NCBI RefSeq assembly: GCF_002128425.1
Contig: NZ_NESS01000005.1
Location: 310,001 to 374,000, forward strand
Direction: 5' to 3'
Source of the DNA: Gottfriedia acidiceleris
GTDB lineage: Bacteria > Bacillota > Bacilli > Bacillales > Bacillaceae_G
Length of the DNA stretch: 64,000 nt
In this document: positions 52,146 to 61,097 of the stretch, in pieces
Layout of the letters: each line of letters begins with the position of its first letter
How positions within the stretch are numbered: position 1 is the first letter of the stretch
Position numbers and translations under genes: made by a program
The notes under the pieces: model-generated
What the model was told of the DNA's origin: nothing
Database searches by the model: none
Seen by the model: only the letters and a program-made list of their open reading frames with translations

Positions 52146-52601
52146 TTACCTCGTTTTACATCCACACTTTCCACCTGTGCCACATCCACCAGTACTACAT
52201 CCTCCACCTGTATTCACGAAGAATGGATTACCCGCTGGAACTTTTACTGAAGGCGAAACAGCCTGAGCAATTAAATAGCTAGTCTCATCTAAAAGTAATT
52301 GGACTGCATCTTCCGCTTGCTTAAAAGCAGCGATTGTATCGTTTAATTGAAGTTCTCTTTTAACTTCACTCATTTTTTTTCGAATTTCTTTATAATCAGG
52401 ATGATATTTTCCAAATCGCTGAACATCCTCATATAAATCCTTCGTTTTCATAAAACGGCTAATAATTTCTTGAGCAGTTTTATCATTATTTAATGCAATA
52501 TATGAAGTTCGATACTGATCTGCAACATCCGAGTTTACGATCATTGAAGCAAGTTCTTCTGAGACTGTTATAAGTTGCAAGGTTTCCATTGTTGCATACA
52601 T
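52146..52601 (-). CDS. ricF: YlbF/RicF regulator of the Ric (Y) complex
   Basis: This is a 151-residue helical protein. The YlbF family core spans about residues 10-110 (EELASMIVNSDVADQYRTSYI through LNDTIAAFKQAEDAVQLLL). The C-terminal tail contains CSTGGCGTGGKCGCKTR with four Cys. In B. subtilis RicF works with RicA and RicT, carries part of a [4Fe-4S] centre, and promotes RNase Y processing, competence and sporulation. The Cys tail is consistent with this. The start follows GGAGGTGTAAGGAA. Confidence 0.92.
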   Translation of the reverse strand: MYATMETLQLITVSEELASMIVNSDVADQYRTSYIALNNDKTAQEIISRFMKTKDLYEDVQRFGKYHPDYKEIRKKMSEVKRELQLNDTIAAFKQAEDAVQLLLDETSYLIAQAVSPSVKVPAGNPFFVNTGGGCSTGGCGTGGKCGCKTR

Positions 52602-52662
52602 TTCCTTACACCTCCAAGAATAAACTATATCACATTTAATTCCTTAAATAAAAGAACTTGTC

Positions 52663-53235
52663 CTAAGCCTTTATATGATCAGATATATTAAATTCATTTA
52701 TCTTCCATTTACCATCTTTAAATTCAATAAAATTTGCACAAGCATTTTTTAAAGTTGTCCTAAAGTTAACTTTCTCAGGATCAATCGCATGTAAAATTGC
52801 CTTAATTGTATGAGAGTGTGCAACAATTACAACTCGTTTACCTTCATAATTTTGAGCAATGTTTTTTAATGCACTAAACGCTCGATCAATTAATTCTTCA
52901 TTTGTTTCCATTCCTACTACATTATTATTATAAATGTTTTCATGAAAATCGGAAACAGGTTTTCCACTAGCCTCACCAAATTCTCTTTCTAAAAATCGTT
53001 CATCCTCTATAATTTCATCAATTTTAGAAAACTCTGCAATTGCCTGTGCAGTTTGTTTTGCCCTAATTAATGGACTTGTAATAACCCGATCCCATTTTTG
53101 AGCACTTAAAAACAAAGCACTATCATTCGCCTGTTGTTTACCTATCGTATTTAAAGGAATATCTTCTCTTCCTTGAATTATATTGTTAAAATTCCAATCA
53201 GTTTGTCCATGTCTTACTAAACAAATTTCTGTCAT
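52663..53235 (-). CDS. Histidine phosphatase (phosphoglycerate mutase family)
   Basis: This is a 190-residue protein of the histidine phosphatase superfamily. The catalytic RHG motif appears in CLVRHGQTDWNFNNIIQGR near the N-terminus, and the second His lies in RVVIVAHSHTIKAILHA near residue 140. It resembles broad-specificity phosphatases such as PhoE/YhfR more than glycolytic mutases, which are longer. It lies between ylbF and ylbE, a position not occupied in B. subtilis. The substrate is unknown. Confidence 0.9.
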   Translation of the reverse strand: MTEICLVRHGQTDWNFNNIIQGREDIPLNTIGKQQANDSALFLSAQKWDRVITSPLIRAKQTAQAIAEFSKIDEIIEDERFLEREFGEASGKPVSDFHENIYNNNVVGMETNEELIDRAFSALKNIAQNYEGKRVVIVAHSHTIKAILHAIDPEKVNFRTTLKNACANFIEFKDGKWKINEFNISDHIKA

Positions 53236-53308
53236 AACTATTACTCCTTTTTAAAACTTGTTTCTTCATTGTAGCAAAAAGCTATGACAGATTGAACTAT
53301 TATACTTT

Positions 53309-53605
53309 TTAATCTTCTTTTGATTCAGCATCTAATGATTCACTACTAGTACTTTGTTGATCCTTTAATACATGGAACATATCAATCATAAACGATGCCA
53401 TTTGAACTTGATTTGACAATTTATCAACTCGTTGTGGAATAGTTTTACCAAAAAACTCAAGGGAAGCCAGTCTAAACTCATCAGTAAGCTCAGGATTTCT
53501 AGAAAGTTTACGATACCATTTTGGTTGTTGTCGTAAAAATTTTAAGTAATCTTCTTCGCTCTGAAGAAATTCCAAAACATCTTTTCTCACTTTAGATCTC
53601 CTCAA
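53309..53605 (-). CDS. YlbE-like protein
   Basis: This is a 98-residue protein, KVRKDVLEFLQSEEDYLKFLRQQPKWYRKLSRNP at the start, the YlbE-like family signature, followed by a helical region and an acidic Ser-rich tail. No enzymatic motif can be seen. It overlaps ylbD by 4 bp, so the two are coexpressed. The family is confined to bacilli and its role is unknown. Confidence 0.88.
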   Translation of the reverse strand: MRRSKVRKDVLEFLQSEEDYLKFLRQQPKWYRKLSRNPELTDEFRLASLEFFGKTIPQRVDKLSNQVQMASFMIDMFHVLKDQQSTSSESLDAESKED

Positions 53606-54015
53606 TCCTGTCTAAAATTAAATTGCTGTGACACTGGCTTTTCTTCTCTTTGATTAGTTGAAGTAGCTGGAGATTTAAATTGTGATATAAGCTGTTGAAT
53701 ATTAGTTAAAGTAGAATTTACATTTGTTAAATGGTCTTGAATTTGATCTGGATCTAAATTTTTCACAAAAGAAATTACCTTTCCAACATAACCTTCTTCC
53801 GATTGTTCCTTTTTAGCAGTTTTCTTTTGAGACTTTGTATTATTGTCATTTCTGTATTCATCCCACATTTCATGGTCTTGACCTTTGTAATACCAATCTT
53901 CAAAATATTGTTGCCATGTTTTTTTACCCGTTTTTACTTCCTCACGAAGTTTTGGGTGTTCCATAACGAATTGCCTAAATTGTTCGATAGATGGACGATT
54001 ATTTTCATTTCCCAT
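53602..54015 (-). CDS. YlbD-type putative spore coat protein
   Basis: This is a 137-residue protein, RPSIEQFRQFVMEHPKLREEVKTGKKTWQQYFEDWYYKG near the start, which is the YlbD family motif. A basic linker and a helical region (DPDQIQDHLTNVNSTLTNIQQLISQF) follow. B. subtilis YlbD is listed as a putative coat protein. It lies upstream of ylbE with a 4-bp overlap. Localisation here is inferred from the family. Confidence 0.87.
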   Translation of the reverse strand: MGNENNRPSIEQFRQFVMEHPKLREEVKTGKKTWQQYFEDWYYKGQDHEMWDEYRNDNNTKSQKKTAKKEQSEEGYVGKVISFVKNLDPDQIQDHLTNVNSTLTNIQQLISQFKSPATSTNQREEKPVSQQFNFRQD

Positions 54016-54087
54016 TCATATCACTCCAATTAAAAGCATTTATTACAAAATTATGTCTTTTGAATAATTTTGTGCTTGTTTGGAAAT

Positions 54088-54125
54088 AAAAAAATCAAGC
54101 ACTAGCTTTCGCTTTTGCTTGATTT
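54088..54125 (-). terminator. Terminator of ylbC
   Basis: AAATCAAGC and GCTTGATTT are perfect arms around a 16-nt loop. The minus-strand side carries a T-run. It lies 6 bp after the ylbC stop codon. Confidence 0.8.
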
Positions 54126-54130
54126 CGTCA

Positions 54131-55174
54131 TTATTTTATAAAATTTTGAGTGTAATATTTATTAAAAGCTCCAACACCAAGTGTGGTATATTCTTTTTTA
54201 TACATATTTACTCGATGACCTTTACTATTAATCCATCCATATACAGATGCTATCCCATCAACATAATTAGCCGATATATTTTCACCAGCAATTCTGTATG
54301 GAACATTTGCATCATTTAAACGATCAGCTAAACTACCATATAAATTAGAATAGTGATCAAAATATTTATTTTGAACCATATCTTTACTATGTCCTAGGGC
54401 TACTTTGGCAGCACCAGTATTCCAATTTAAAGGACTTAAATTCATTCTTTTTCGATAAACATTCGTTAAATTAAATATCTGTCTCTCTTCTTCACGATCA
54501 ACGATTGCTTCTTGAAATGAATTTAATTTTTTTGCATTTATTAAATTACCACTATAAATTAATTCGTACGGTTTTTGCTTAACTAAAGTTTCTGGTGATA
54601 AATAACGAACACCTAATAAACTTCCGGTAAAACGGTCAAAATAAAGTTGAGCAAAACAATTATTTAATGAAACAAGTGGACGTTCATGTAAATCATTTGT
54701 CGATAATTTAAAAGTATATTGATTACTTAAAATCGAAAATGAGACTTTATCATGTAAAGCTATATTATCCATTGTTTCTTCATAGTGACTACCCATTACA
54801 AATGGATTAATATCAACTTTATTACCAGCAACAAAAATTGTTACAACTTTGCCATTTAGTACACCAAATTGAGTATACTTTGTAACATCCTTATCATAAA
54901 CAAGCCAATCATAGTCATATTGAGAAGGAACCTTTCTTGACGGTTTACCAAAGGTTTTTAATATTTCTTGTTCACTTTTACCAATATACTGAGAAACTGA
55001 GTATGTAACATTTTTAGTACTTGCATTTTCAATCATTGGCATATTCACTTCTTCTACTTTTTGATATTGTTTAAATGATGTCATATTGGTGATCCAATCT
55101 TTAATAAGTGGACTGAACATAAAAACTGTTATAAAACTTATTGTAAAAAAGAAAAGTTTTATAAGCTTTTCCAT
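54131..55174 (-). CDS. CAP-domain extracellular protein YlbC
   Basis: This 347-residue protein has an N-terminal signal or anchor segment (LIKLFFFTISFITVFMFSPLI). A CAP-associated region spans about residues 60-190 (YIGKSEQEILKTFGKPSRK). A CAP/SCP domain forms the C-terminal 120 residues (NVYRKRMNLSPLNWNTGAAKVALGHSKDMVQNKYFDH and HRVNMYKKEYTTLGVGAF). It is the YlbC type seen in bacilli. It is probably surface-associated, but its activity is unknown. Confidence 0.9.
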   Translation of the reverse strand: MEKLIKLFFFTISFITVFMFSPLIKDWITNMTSFKQYQKVEEVNMPMIENASTKNVTYSVSQYIGKSEQEILKTFGKPSRKVPSQYDYDWLVYDKDVTKYTQFGVLNGKVVTIFVAGNKVDINPFVMGSHYEETMDNIALHDKVSFSILSNQYTFKLSTNDLHERPLVSLNNCFAQLYFDRFTGSLLGVRYLSPETLVKQKPYELIYSGNLINAKKLNSFQEAIVDREEERQIFNLTNVYRKRMNLSPLNWNTGAAKVALGHSKDMVQNKYFDHYSNLYGSLADRLNDANVPYRIAGENISANYVDGIASVYGWINSKGHRVNMYKKEYTTLGVGAFNKYYTQNFIK

Positions 55175-55350
55175 TTAGATCTTCCCTTCCCAATTGTTAA
55201 CTCTTTGTCTATATATCCATTGTAGCCAAATTATTCAAAAAAATATATAAATTAGTTAAAATACATTTATCAGCTTTTCATTGCTAATTATTGTCATAGA
55301 TAATATTATATTAGTAGGGATTTTTTCTAAGTAATTTAGGGGGTAATAAC

Positions 55351-55722
55351 ATGAAATTTGAGAATACAAATTTAGAAAATCATGTATTAAATGTAAATTT
55401 ATTAACTGAAATCATGGAAGAATTAGGCTTTGTCCTTGCTGGTCAATGGGATTACGAAAGAGTAACTTACGATTATAAATTTGAACAACGTAATGAAATC
55501 TACTACTTACGTGTTCAAGGTTTCGCAGTAGAAGGACATGTAGAGTCAAGTAAAGGTAAAATCCAATTACTTACTCCACTTTTAGGTAAATACTATTATC
55601 CTCACGGTGTAGAATACGGAGAAGGCGAAAACTTCCCTGAAAGTATCGTTGAGAAAAGTAAAGACTTACTTAAAAAAGCTGAAGAGCAAATTTCTTTAGT
55701 AAGCAAGTTCATTATTCTATAA
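55351..55722 (+). CDS. YugN-like family protein (YlbA type)
   Basis: This is a 123-residue soluble protein with ribosome binding site AGGGGGTAATAAC. The sequence LTEIMEELGFVLAGQWDYERVTYDYKFE and LLTPLLGKYYYPHGVEYGEGE matches the YugN-like fold family. No enzymatic motif can be seen. B. subtilis ylbA occupies this place near ctaG. It lies divergent to ylbC; ylbB, a CBS-domain gene in B. subtilis, is missing. Confidence 0.82.
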   Translation: MKFENTNLENHVLNVNLLTEIMEELGFVLAGQWDYERVTYDYKFEQRNEIYYLRVQGFAVEGHVESSKGKIQLLTPLLGKYYYPHGVEYGEGENFPESIVEKSKDLLKKAEEQISLVSKFIIL

Positions 55723-55727
55723 TTATT

Positions 55728-55774
55728 AAAAAGAGTGAGTAAAAAGAAGTACAACTTCTTTTACTCACTCTTTT
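55728..55774. terminator. Bidirectional terminator between the YugN-like gene and the DUF420 gene
   Basis: AAAGAGTGAGTAAAAAGAAG pairs with CTTCTTTTACTCACTCTTTT around a 5-nt loop: a long, near-perfect stem. It serves two converging genes. Confidence 0.9.
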
Positions 55775-55791
55775 ATATTTACTTTTTTTAC

Positions 55792-56265
55792 TTAAAATCC
55801 TAAAACCGCTTTTATAACTGAAGTAGTGTCTCCACCTTTGTAGAAAACGTACAATAAACAATAAACTACTACACCTGTAATTGCGGTAAAAAACCAAATA
55901 ATACTAGTAATTGGTCCAATTTTTTTGTGTAGTTTTAATTTGTTTTTAAAACCTGAAATAATTGAAACTAGACCAAATACTCCGCCAGTTGTAGCTAAGA
56001 ATATATGGAAAAACAAAAAGATATGATAATACAACTTTAAACTTTTTGGTCCCCCAAATGAAGTATTTCCAATAAATATTGTTCTAGTTGCGTACACAAT
56101 GAAAAATGAGAGCGCAAATACTCCAGCAAAGAACATAACTTTCTTATGTCCTTCTACATTTCTTTTTGCAATAAGAGACCAGCCAATTGCAACTAATATG
56201 GCGCTAATTACAATAAAGCTTGTACTTATTGTTGGTAAAATTGGTAACGAATTCAAAATTTCCAC
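55792..56265 (-). CDS. DUF420 membrane protein (CtaG-associated; YozB type)
   Basis: This 157-residue protein has four membrane segments, with His residues in YYHIFLFFHIFLATTGGVFG and a GHKKVMFFAGVFALSFFIVY segment typical of DUF420. The family is encoded beside cytochrome c oxidase assembly genes in bacilli and may act in heme or copper insertion, though no activity has been established. It overlaps neither neighbour; ctaG lies 2 bp upstream, so they are cotranscribed. Confidence 0.9.
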   Translation of the reverse strand: MEILNSLPILPTISTSFIVISAILVAIGWSLIAKRNVEGHKKVMFFAGVFALSFFIVYATRTIFIGNTSFGGPKSLKLYYHIFLFFHIFLATTGGVFGLVSIISGFKNKLKLHKKIGPITSIIWFFTAITGVVVYCLLYVFYKGGDTTSVIKAVLGF

Positions 56266-56267
56266 CC

Positions 56268-57197
56268 CTACGATTTTTTAAGCAATAACGGATTACTACT
56301 GATTGGATCAATTTTATTTCCATTTTGTTCTCTTTTAGCCCATTTGAAGAAATTGTATCCAATAACAGATCCATAAACTATTTCCTGGATAATTTTCATG
56401 ATAACTCCGCCAACCTGCTGATCTTCCCTTGCTGACATAAAGTTAAATACTTCTGGGCCTGAAATATTTAGTGATTTTAATAAATCTGGTGATACACATA
56501 ACTCCATCGCTTTACTCCATAATACTGGATCATTATAAGTCGCGTAAAATGGATGTCCTGCAAAAATAATAAGTGCACATGCTGGTGTTAATAAAATACC
56601 ATTTCCAAACATATAACCAATCTTTTGGATATCAGATAGGGTCTGTCTCTCAGGTAAGTTATTAATAACAGGAAACCACATAAATACTGCCATGAAAAAT
56701 AATATATTTGTAAATAAGAAATGATAGACATTATTCGTTTTTACAGTATCAAATACTAACGGGTAATGGTAAATCGAAAATACTACATTAAAAATAAGTA
56801 AAGCAATTAATGGTTTTGTAGCAAAATTAAAAAACGAATTAACGAATTTTGGTTTAAGTATGTTTCTCCATAACCAATTTGGAATACCATTAATAAGAAA
56901 GATCGGTGCAACTAAATATAACACAGCCATTTCAGTCATATGTGCACTAAAGATAATATGACCAATTAAATCAATTGGACTGCCTTGTGCAATATAAACT
57001 AACAAAATTCCAATTACGAAATACACCTTTTGTTTAGTCTCAGTAAAATGGTTTTTATCTTTAAATTTATTAATTATGTAAAAATAACCTAAAATGACTA
57101 AAACCAAAAACACAAATAAATATGGACTCCAAAGTGCTTTAAACCCGAACATCCCTAAGCTAATCATGAATGCACACCCTTTAATTATTCTATTCAC
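56268..57197 (-). CDS. ctaG: Cytochrome c oxidase assembly factor CtaG (caa3 type)
   Basis: This is a 309-residue protein with about seven membrane segments. The CtaG motifs ILLVYIAQGSPIDLIGHIIFSAHMTEMAVLYL and FSIYHYPLVFD contain the conserved His residues, and GHPFYATYNDPVLWSKAMELC with the later EDQQVGGVIMKIIQEIVYG segment completes the caa3_CtaG family pattern. It is needed for formation of active caa3 oxidase in B. subtilis. There ctaC-D-E-F precede it, but here upstream sequence carries no such genes. Confidence 0.93.
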   Translation of the reverse strand: MNRIIKGCAFMISLGMFGFKALWSPYLFVFLVLVILGYFYIINKFKDKNHFTETKQKVYFVIGILLVYIAQGSPIDLIGHIIFSAHMTEMAVLYLVAPIFLINGIPNWLWRNILKPKFVNSFFNFATKPLIALLIFNVVFSIYHYPLVFDTVKTNNVYHFLFTNILFFMAVFMWFPVINNLPERQTLSDIQKIGYMFGNGILLTPACALIIFAGHPFYATYNDPVLWSKAMELCVSPDLLKSLNISGPEVFNFMSAREDQQVGGVIMKIIQEIVYGSVIGYNFFKWAKREQNGNKIDPISSNPLLLKKS

Positions 57198-57494
57198 ACT
57201 TATTATTTTTACCTAATGTTTAAATTAATATTGGACTATGTAAATATATTGTAGATTTTTACAACAATAAACAAAAACTTCACAAAGACAAAAAAATATA
57301 AACATTACTTCTATCATATAATATTTAATGATAATATCCAAACTATTATACTACTAAATTATATAACAGTGATAACGGTTTATTCAAATTAAAATACGAT
57401 ATGAAAATGTTATTCATTTTTAAATGATAAGTATTTATAGGGAATCCATATCTACGAAAAGCCAAACGGTGATTTCCACTGAAGGGTGCTAGCT

Positions 57495-57568
57495 TTCTAT
57501 AGGAGATGATTCTTGTGCCCCCACGTTGCGTTTGCTTTTGTGTGGGCCTCACTTCATCTCCTATAGAA
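57495..57568. repeat. 74-bp palindrome at the left border of the accessory island
   Basis: Perfect 15-bp arms TTCTATAGGAGATGA (57495-57509) and TCATCTCCTATAGAA (57554-57568) enclose 44 bp with an inner stem (GCCCCCAC/GTGTGGGC). No T-run follows. It may be a mobile element end or a structured RNA. The gap 57198-57678 otherwise holds AT-rich DNA, and a short plus-strand stretch (about 57575-57683) that reads like a coding remnant but has no start. Confidence 0.8.
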
Positions 57569-57678
57569 GTATTTCCAATCTCTTTCTCTATTGATATTAA
57601 TCATTTAACAGAAGGTACAAAAGATATTGTTGTCGGTACTTCAAAAGTGATGATGAATTTGATCCAACTATTCAATCC

Positions 57679-58746
57679 TTATTGACGTTTTGACACTAAC
57701 AAAGCCAATGCAGCAGCCAAAAACCCAGCTGTCAGTTTGCCGACAATCAGCGGAATGACAAAATTCTTCTCCACACCCGCTACAAACCCTAAGTGACTTC
57801 CAAAAACAAATGCGCCGCTTACGGCAAATGCCGTATTTATGACTTTCCCACGGTCGTCCATCTCGTGCAGTGTTGCAAACATAGGTATGTGGTGAGCGAA
57901 GCAGGCAATGAATCCCCCTAATGCTTGTTGATTCATACCTAGCTTAGTTCCGAGTATTGCAAAAGGCTTTTTTAAAACTTTTACTAACACAAATACAAAT
58001 GGAAACGCACCGGCAAGTATGATTGTTATTTTTCCAACTGTTACAAATCCTTCTGAAAGCGGCATCATACCTGGAATAATAACGATACCTGTTAAAGTTT
58101 CAATGATAATCGAGATAAGACCAATGATAATTACTATTTCAATTCCTTTACCAAACCATTTAAAACCACGGATCATCACGGATTGAGCGAATAACATTCC
58201 TATGCCAATCAAGACAGATATGAGGATTGAAGGAATCAGATTTTTCACCATCCAAATTAAGCCAAATCCTGCTACGAATCCTCCCGCTAAACATCCAAAT
58301 GGAATCGTCATGAGCCCAACTAAAATTCCTTTCGCAAAAAAGGGATGATCATTTTTATGAACGATACTTAATGCAACCGGAATAGTAAAAACAATAGTTG
58401 GTCCCATCATCGTTCCTAAAAACACCCAAGAAAATAAAGCAGCATCACTCGATTGAGCCATTTCATTTGCCAATGAGTATCCACCCATATCAAGAGCTAA
58501 AAACGTAGATGAAAACATCGACGGATCCGCTCCAAGAAATTGGTAGATAGGGGATACAATCGGTATTAACCATTTTGCTAACACAGGCGATAGTGAGATC
58601 ATTCCAACCATTGAAAGGGCTAGTGCTCCCATAGAATTGAAGGCTTCCTTAAATTTTTGTCCGACTCCATACCGATTACCCAACAGATAATCTATAGCTG
58701 CTAGGACCATAAATCCCGTCATAATATATAAGATGATTTCATTCAT
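57679..58746 (-). CDS. eutH: EutH-type ethanolamine transporter-like protein
   Basis: This is about 355 residues from the ATG at 58746 (GGGGG upstream); an ATG at 58794 would add 16 residues and lacks a site. It has roughly ten membrane segments. The EutH family pattern is seen in MNEIILYIMTGFMVLAAIDYLLGNRYG, SPIYQFLGADPSMFSSTFLALDMGGY and GGFIACFAHHIPMFATLHEMDDRGKV. EutH carries ethanolamine across the membrane in enteric bacteria and Listeria. No eutBC, eutL or other microcompartment gene is present, so the substrate may differ. It is the last gene of the sigma-54 unit. Confidence 0.85.
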   Translation of the reverse strand: MNEIILYIMTGFMVLAAIDYLLGNRYGVGQKFKEAFNSMGALALSMVGMISLSPVLAKWLIPIVSPIYQFLGADPSMFSSTFLALDMGGYSLANEMAQSSDAALFSWVFLGTMMGPTIVFTIPVALSIVHKNDHPFFAKGILVGLMTIPFGCLAGGFVAGFGLIWMVKNLIPSILISVLIGIGMLFAQSVMIRGFKWFGKGIEIVIIIGLISIIIETLTGIVIIPGMMPLSEGFVTVGKITIILAGAFPFVFVLVKVLKKPFAILGTKLGMNQQALGGFIACFAHHIPMFATLHEMDDRGKVINTAFAVSGAFVFGSHLGFVAGVEKNFVIPLIVGKLTAGFLAAALALLVSKRQ

Positions 58747-58816
58747 ATCGAATACGCCCCCATTAAAAAGAACGGTCATCTTTATAAAATTCATTAGATG
58801 ACCTGTTCAATACTTT

Positions 58817-59879
58817 TTATAAGATAATTAAGTGCCTAGGAGAATGGGTAATGATTTCATAACCATTCTCAGTTACTACAAGATCATCTTCAATCCGGCA
58901 GCCACCCCATCCTGGGATATAGATTCCTGGCTCGACGGTAACAACCATACCAGTTTGAAGATTTTCTACACTTTTGTCAGAAAGCCGGATCGGTTCGTGA
59001 ACTTCCATACCTAACCCATGACCCGTTGAATGTCCGAAACTTTTTTTAGAATCCTTTTACTGTAATATATTCTCTCGTTAAATCGTCGATCGTTTTCGCT
59101 TTTGCACCTGCTCGAATTCCTTCTGTTCCTCGTTTTAGAGCTTCTAATACGATGTGATAAATGTTGTGGAACTCATCCGAGCAGTTTCCAACGACAATAG
59201 TTCTCGTAATATCAGAGCAATAACCATTGTACAATGCACCAAAGTCAAGGGTTACCATGTCACCATGCTCGATCACTTTTTCGGAAGCCAATCCATGTGG
59301 TAGGGCAGCCCTCTTACCAGATGCAATAATAGTATTAAAGGATGATGAAGTTGCCCCTTGCTTACGCATAAAAAATTCCAGCTCATCACGGATTGCTAAT
59401 TCCGTAACCCCTGGTTTTATGACATTCAAAATTTAATCAAACGCCTGATCAGAGATTTTAGCAGCCGTTCTCATTAATTCTATTTCTAGCGACTCTTTGA
59501 TTTCTCTAACCTTTTCAACGATATTTTCCAATTGGAGCCATTGTACATCTCCATACTCTTGTAACGTAGAGAACGTCTTCAATGTCATGGCATTTGCTTC
59601 AACAGCGACCTTTTTAAGACCTTGACGTTCGATTTCATTGGCAACTTCTTTTTCAAGATTACCTTCATGGACGATAATCTTAGCGTTTTTCACTTCATTT
59701 TGGGCCTGTTCAGCATAGCGGAAGTCAGTGATAAAGGTAGCAGCTATTTTTGAAATTAGCACCATACCTGCTGAACCTGTAAAACCTGTTGTATATCAAC
59801 GATTTTCACTCTTTGTAATTAATATTGCATCGACATTGTTCTCTAAAAGCTGTTTCTGTATTTTTTCGATTCTGTTCAT
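58817..59879 (-). pseudogene. Decayed M24-family peptidase (Xaa-Pro dipeptidase-like)
   Basis: Read from the ATG at 59879 (MNRIEKIQKQLLENNVDAIL), the frame has an in-frame TGA after KSENR (59796-59798), continues as YTTGFTGSAG, meets an in-frame TAA after KISDQAFD (59433-59435), continues as ILNVIKPGVTE, then needs a one-base frame change after EYITVKGF (about 59045-59055) to reach FGHSTGHGLGMEVHE and the end at 58817. The metal-ligand motifs of M24 peptidases (YCSDITRT, GHSTGHGLG, VEPGIY, RIEDD) are all still visible, so decay is recent. It resembles the intact gene just upstream and was probably a duplicate. Confidence 0.88.
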
Positions 59880-59881
59880 TA

Positions 59882-60982
59882 TCATTTAGCTCCTACAACC
59901 ATTAATTTTTTTGGAAACTTCGTTAATACTTCATTCCCATTCTCTGTAATGACAACATCATCTTCAATACGAACACCACCAAGGCCATTAAGATAAATGC
60001 CAGGTTCAATGGTGATGACCATTCCTGACTTCAATAATCCCTCATTAGCATCGTGCATAGAAGGTGCCTCATGAATATCAATACCAAGGCCATGACCAAT
60101 TCGATGTGGAAAAAAATCACCGTAGCCAGCCGCTTGAATGACGCGTCTTCCAGAGAGATCAACTTCACCAATTCTTGTTCCAGGTTGAGAAGCATCCACC
60201 CCAGCAAGATTGGCTTGTAAAACTGTATTGTAGATATTTACGAGTTCACTATTGGGATCACCATAAATGACTGTTCTTGTAATATCAGAGCAATATCCCT
60301 TATATTTCACACCTATATCAAATAGGGCAGTATCTCCTTTTTTTAACTTATTGTCTCCTGATGCTCCATGTGGGTTACTTGCATTTTGTCCAAACAGTAC
60401 AATGGGAGGGAATGACATTTCTTTAATCCCTTTTTTCTTTAATTCAAATTCAATTTTCCCTAATACTTCAAGTTCTGTAATGCCTTCTTTTAAAGCTTCA
60501 ATACCCACTTGTACTCCGTAATCAGCAAAAGCGGCGGCTTCACGTAAAACTTCAATTTCAACAGCATCTTTAACTAGTCGCATTTCTGTAAGTATAGAAT
60601 CTAGTGATGCAAACTCTACTTCACCAAAAATCTGTTGCAGACTTTCAATGTAAAGATAGGAAATATCATGCTTCTCAACAGCAAATAGTTTCATTTTGTT
60701 TCTGCTTTCAATCACGTGACGAACAAGTGCCCACGGGTGATCGGAATCTGTGTAACTTAGAATTGGATGGATCCAGCCTGCTTCCTTTATCATTTGAACT
60801 TCCATTGCCGGTGTAATAAAAATGGGTTCGTCATTTGGGAAGACTAAAATACCTACAAATCGTTCGTGCGGATCGTAATCAAAATTCGATAAATAGTAAA
60901 TATTTTCACGCGATGTGATCAAACCACCTGGAATACTTTGTTTTTGTAAAAATGTTTGTAATTCTTGCAATCGATTCTTCAT
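59882..60982 (-). CDS. M24-family metallopeptidase, Xaa-Pro dipeptidase/aminopeptidase-like
   Basis: This is about 366 residues from the ATG at 60982 (GGAG 8 bp upstream). A creatinase N-terminal domain covers residues 1-125. The C-terminal pita-bread domain has the five metal ligands: Asp in LFDIGVKYKGYCSDITRT (two), His in HRIGHGLGIDIHE, Glu in ITIEPGIY and Glu in VRIEDDVV. This matches PepQ/PepP peptidases, though M24 also includes creatinase-like and ectoine hydrolases. It is the first gene downstream of the sigma-54 promoter, with the decayed copy and eutH following. Confidence 0.9.
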   Translation of the reverse strand: MKNRLQELQTFLQKQSIPGGLITSRENIYYLSNFDYDPHERFVGILVFPNDEPIFITPAMEVQMIKEAGWIHPILSYTDSDHPWALVRHVIESRNKMKLFAVEKHDISYLYIESLQQIFGEVEFASLDSILTEMRLVKDAVEIEVLREAAAFADYGVQVGIEALKEGITELEVLGKIEFELKKKGIKEMSFPPIVLFGQNASNPHGASGDNKLKKGDTALFDIGVKYKGYCSDITRTVIYGDPNSELVNIYNTVLQANLAGVDASQPGTRIGEVDLSGRRVIQAAGYGDFFPHRIGHGLGIDIHEAPSMHDANEGLLKSGMVITIEPGIYLNGLGGVRIEDDVVITENGNEVLTKFPKKLMVVGAK

Positions 60983-61032
60983 GATCATTTCTCCTTTAAT
61001 GTATGGATTAAAAATAGACACGAAATATTAAA

Positions 61033-61047
61033 GCAAGTTCTGTGCCA
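61033..61047 (-). promoter_or_regulatory. Consensus sigma-54 promoter
   Basis: The minus strand reads TGGCACAGAACTTGC (61047-61033): GG at -24 and GC at -12 with 10 bp between them, the strict sigma-54 (SigL) spacing. The start would be near 61021, about 39 bp before the M24 peptidase ATG. Confidence 0.88.
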
Positions 61048-61097
61048 TTTTTATAATCTTTTATTTAGAGGATTTTTCAGGAAATGGTGTATATGTT

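Noticed and set aside
57346-57552. Minus-strand open frame across the island border palindrome
   Set aside because: No ribosome binding site, low complexity and the palindrome runs through it; not protein-like.
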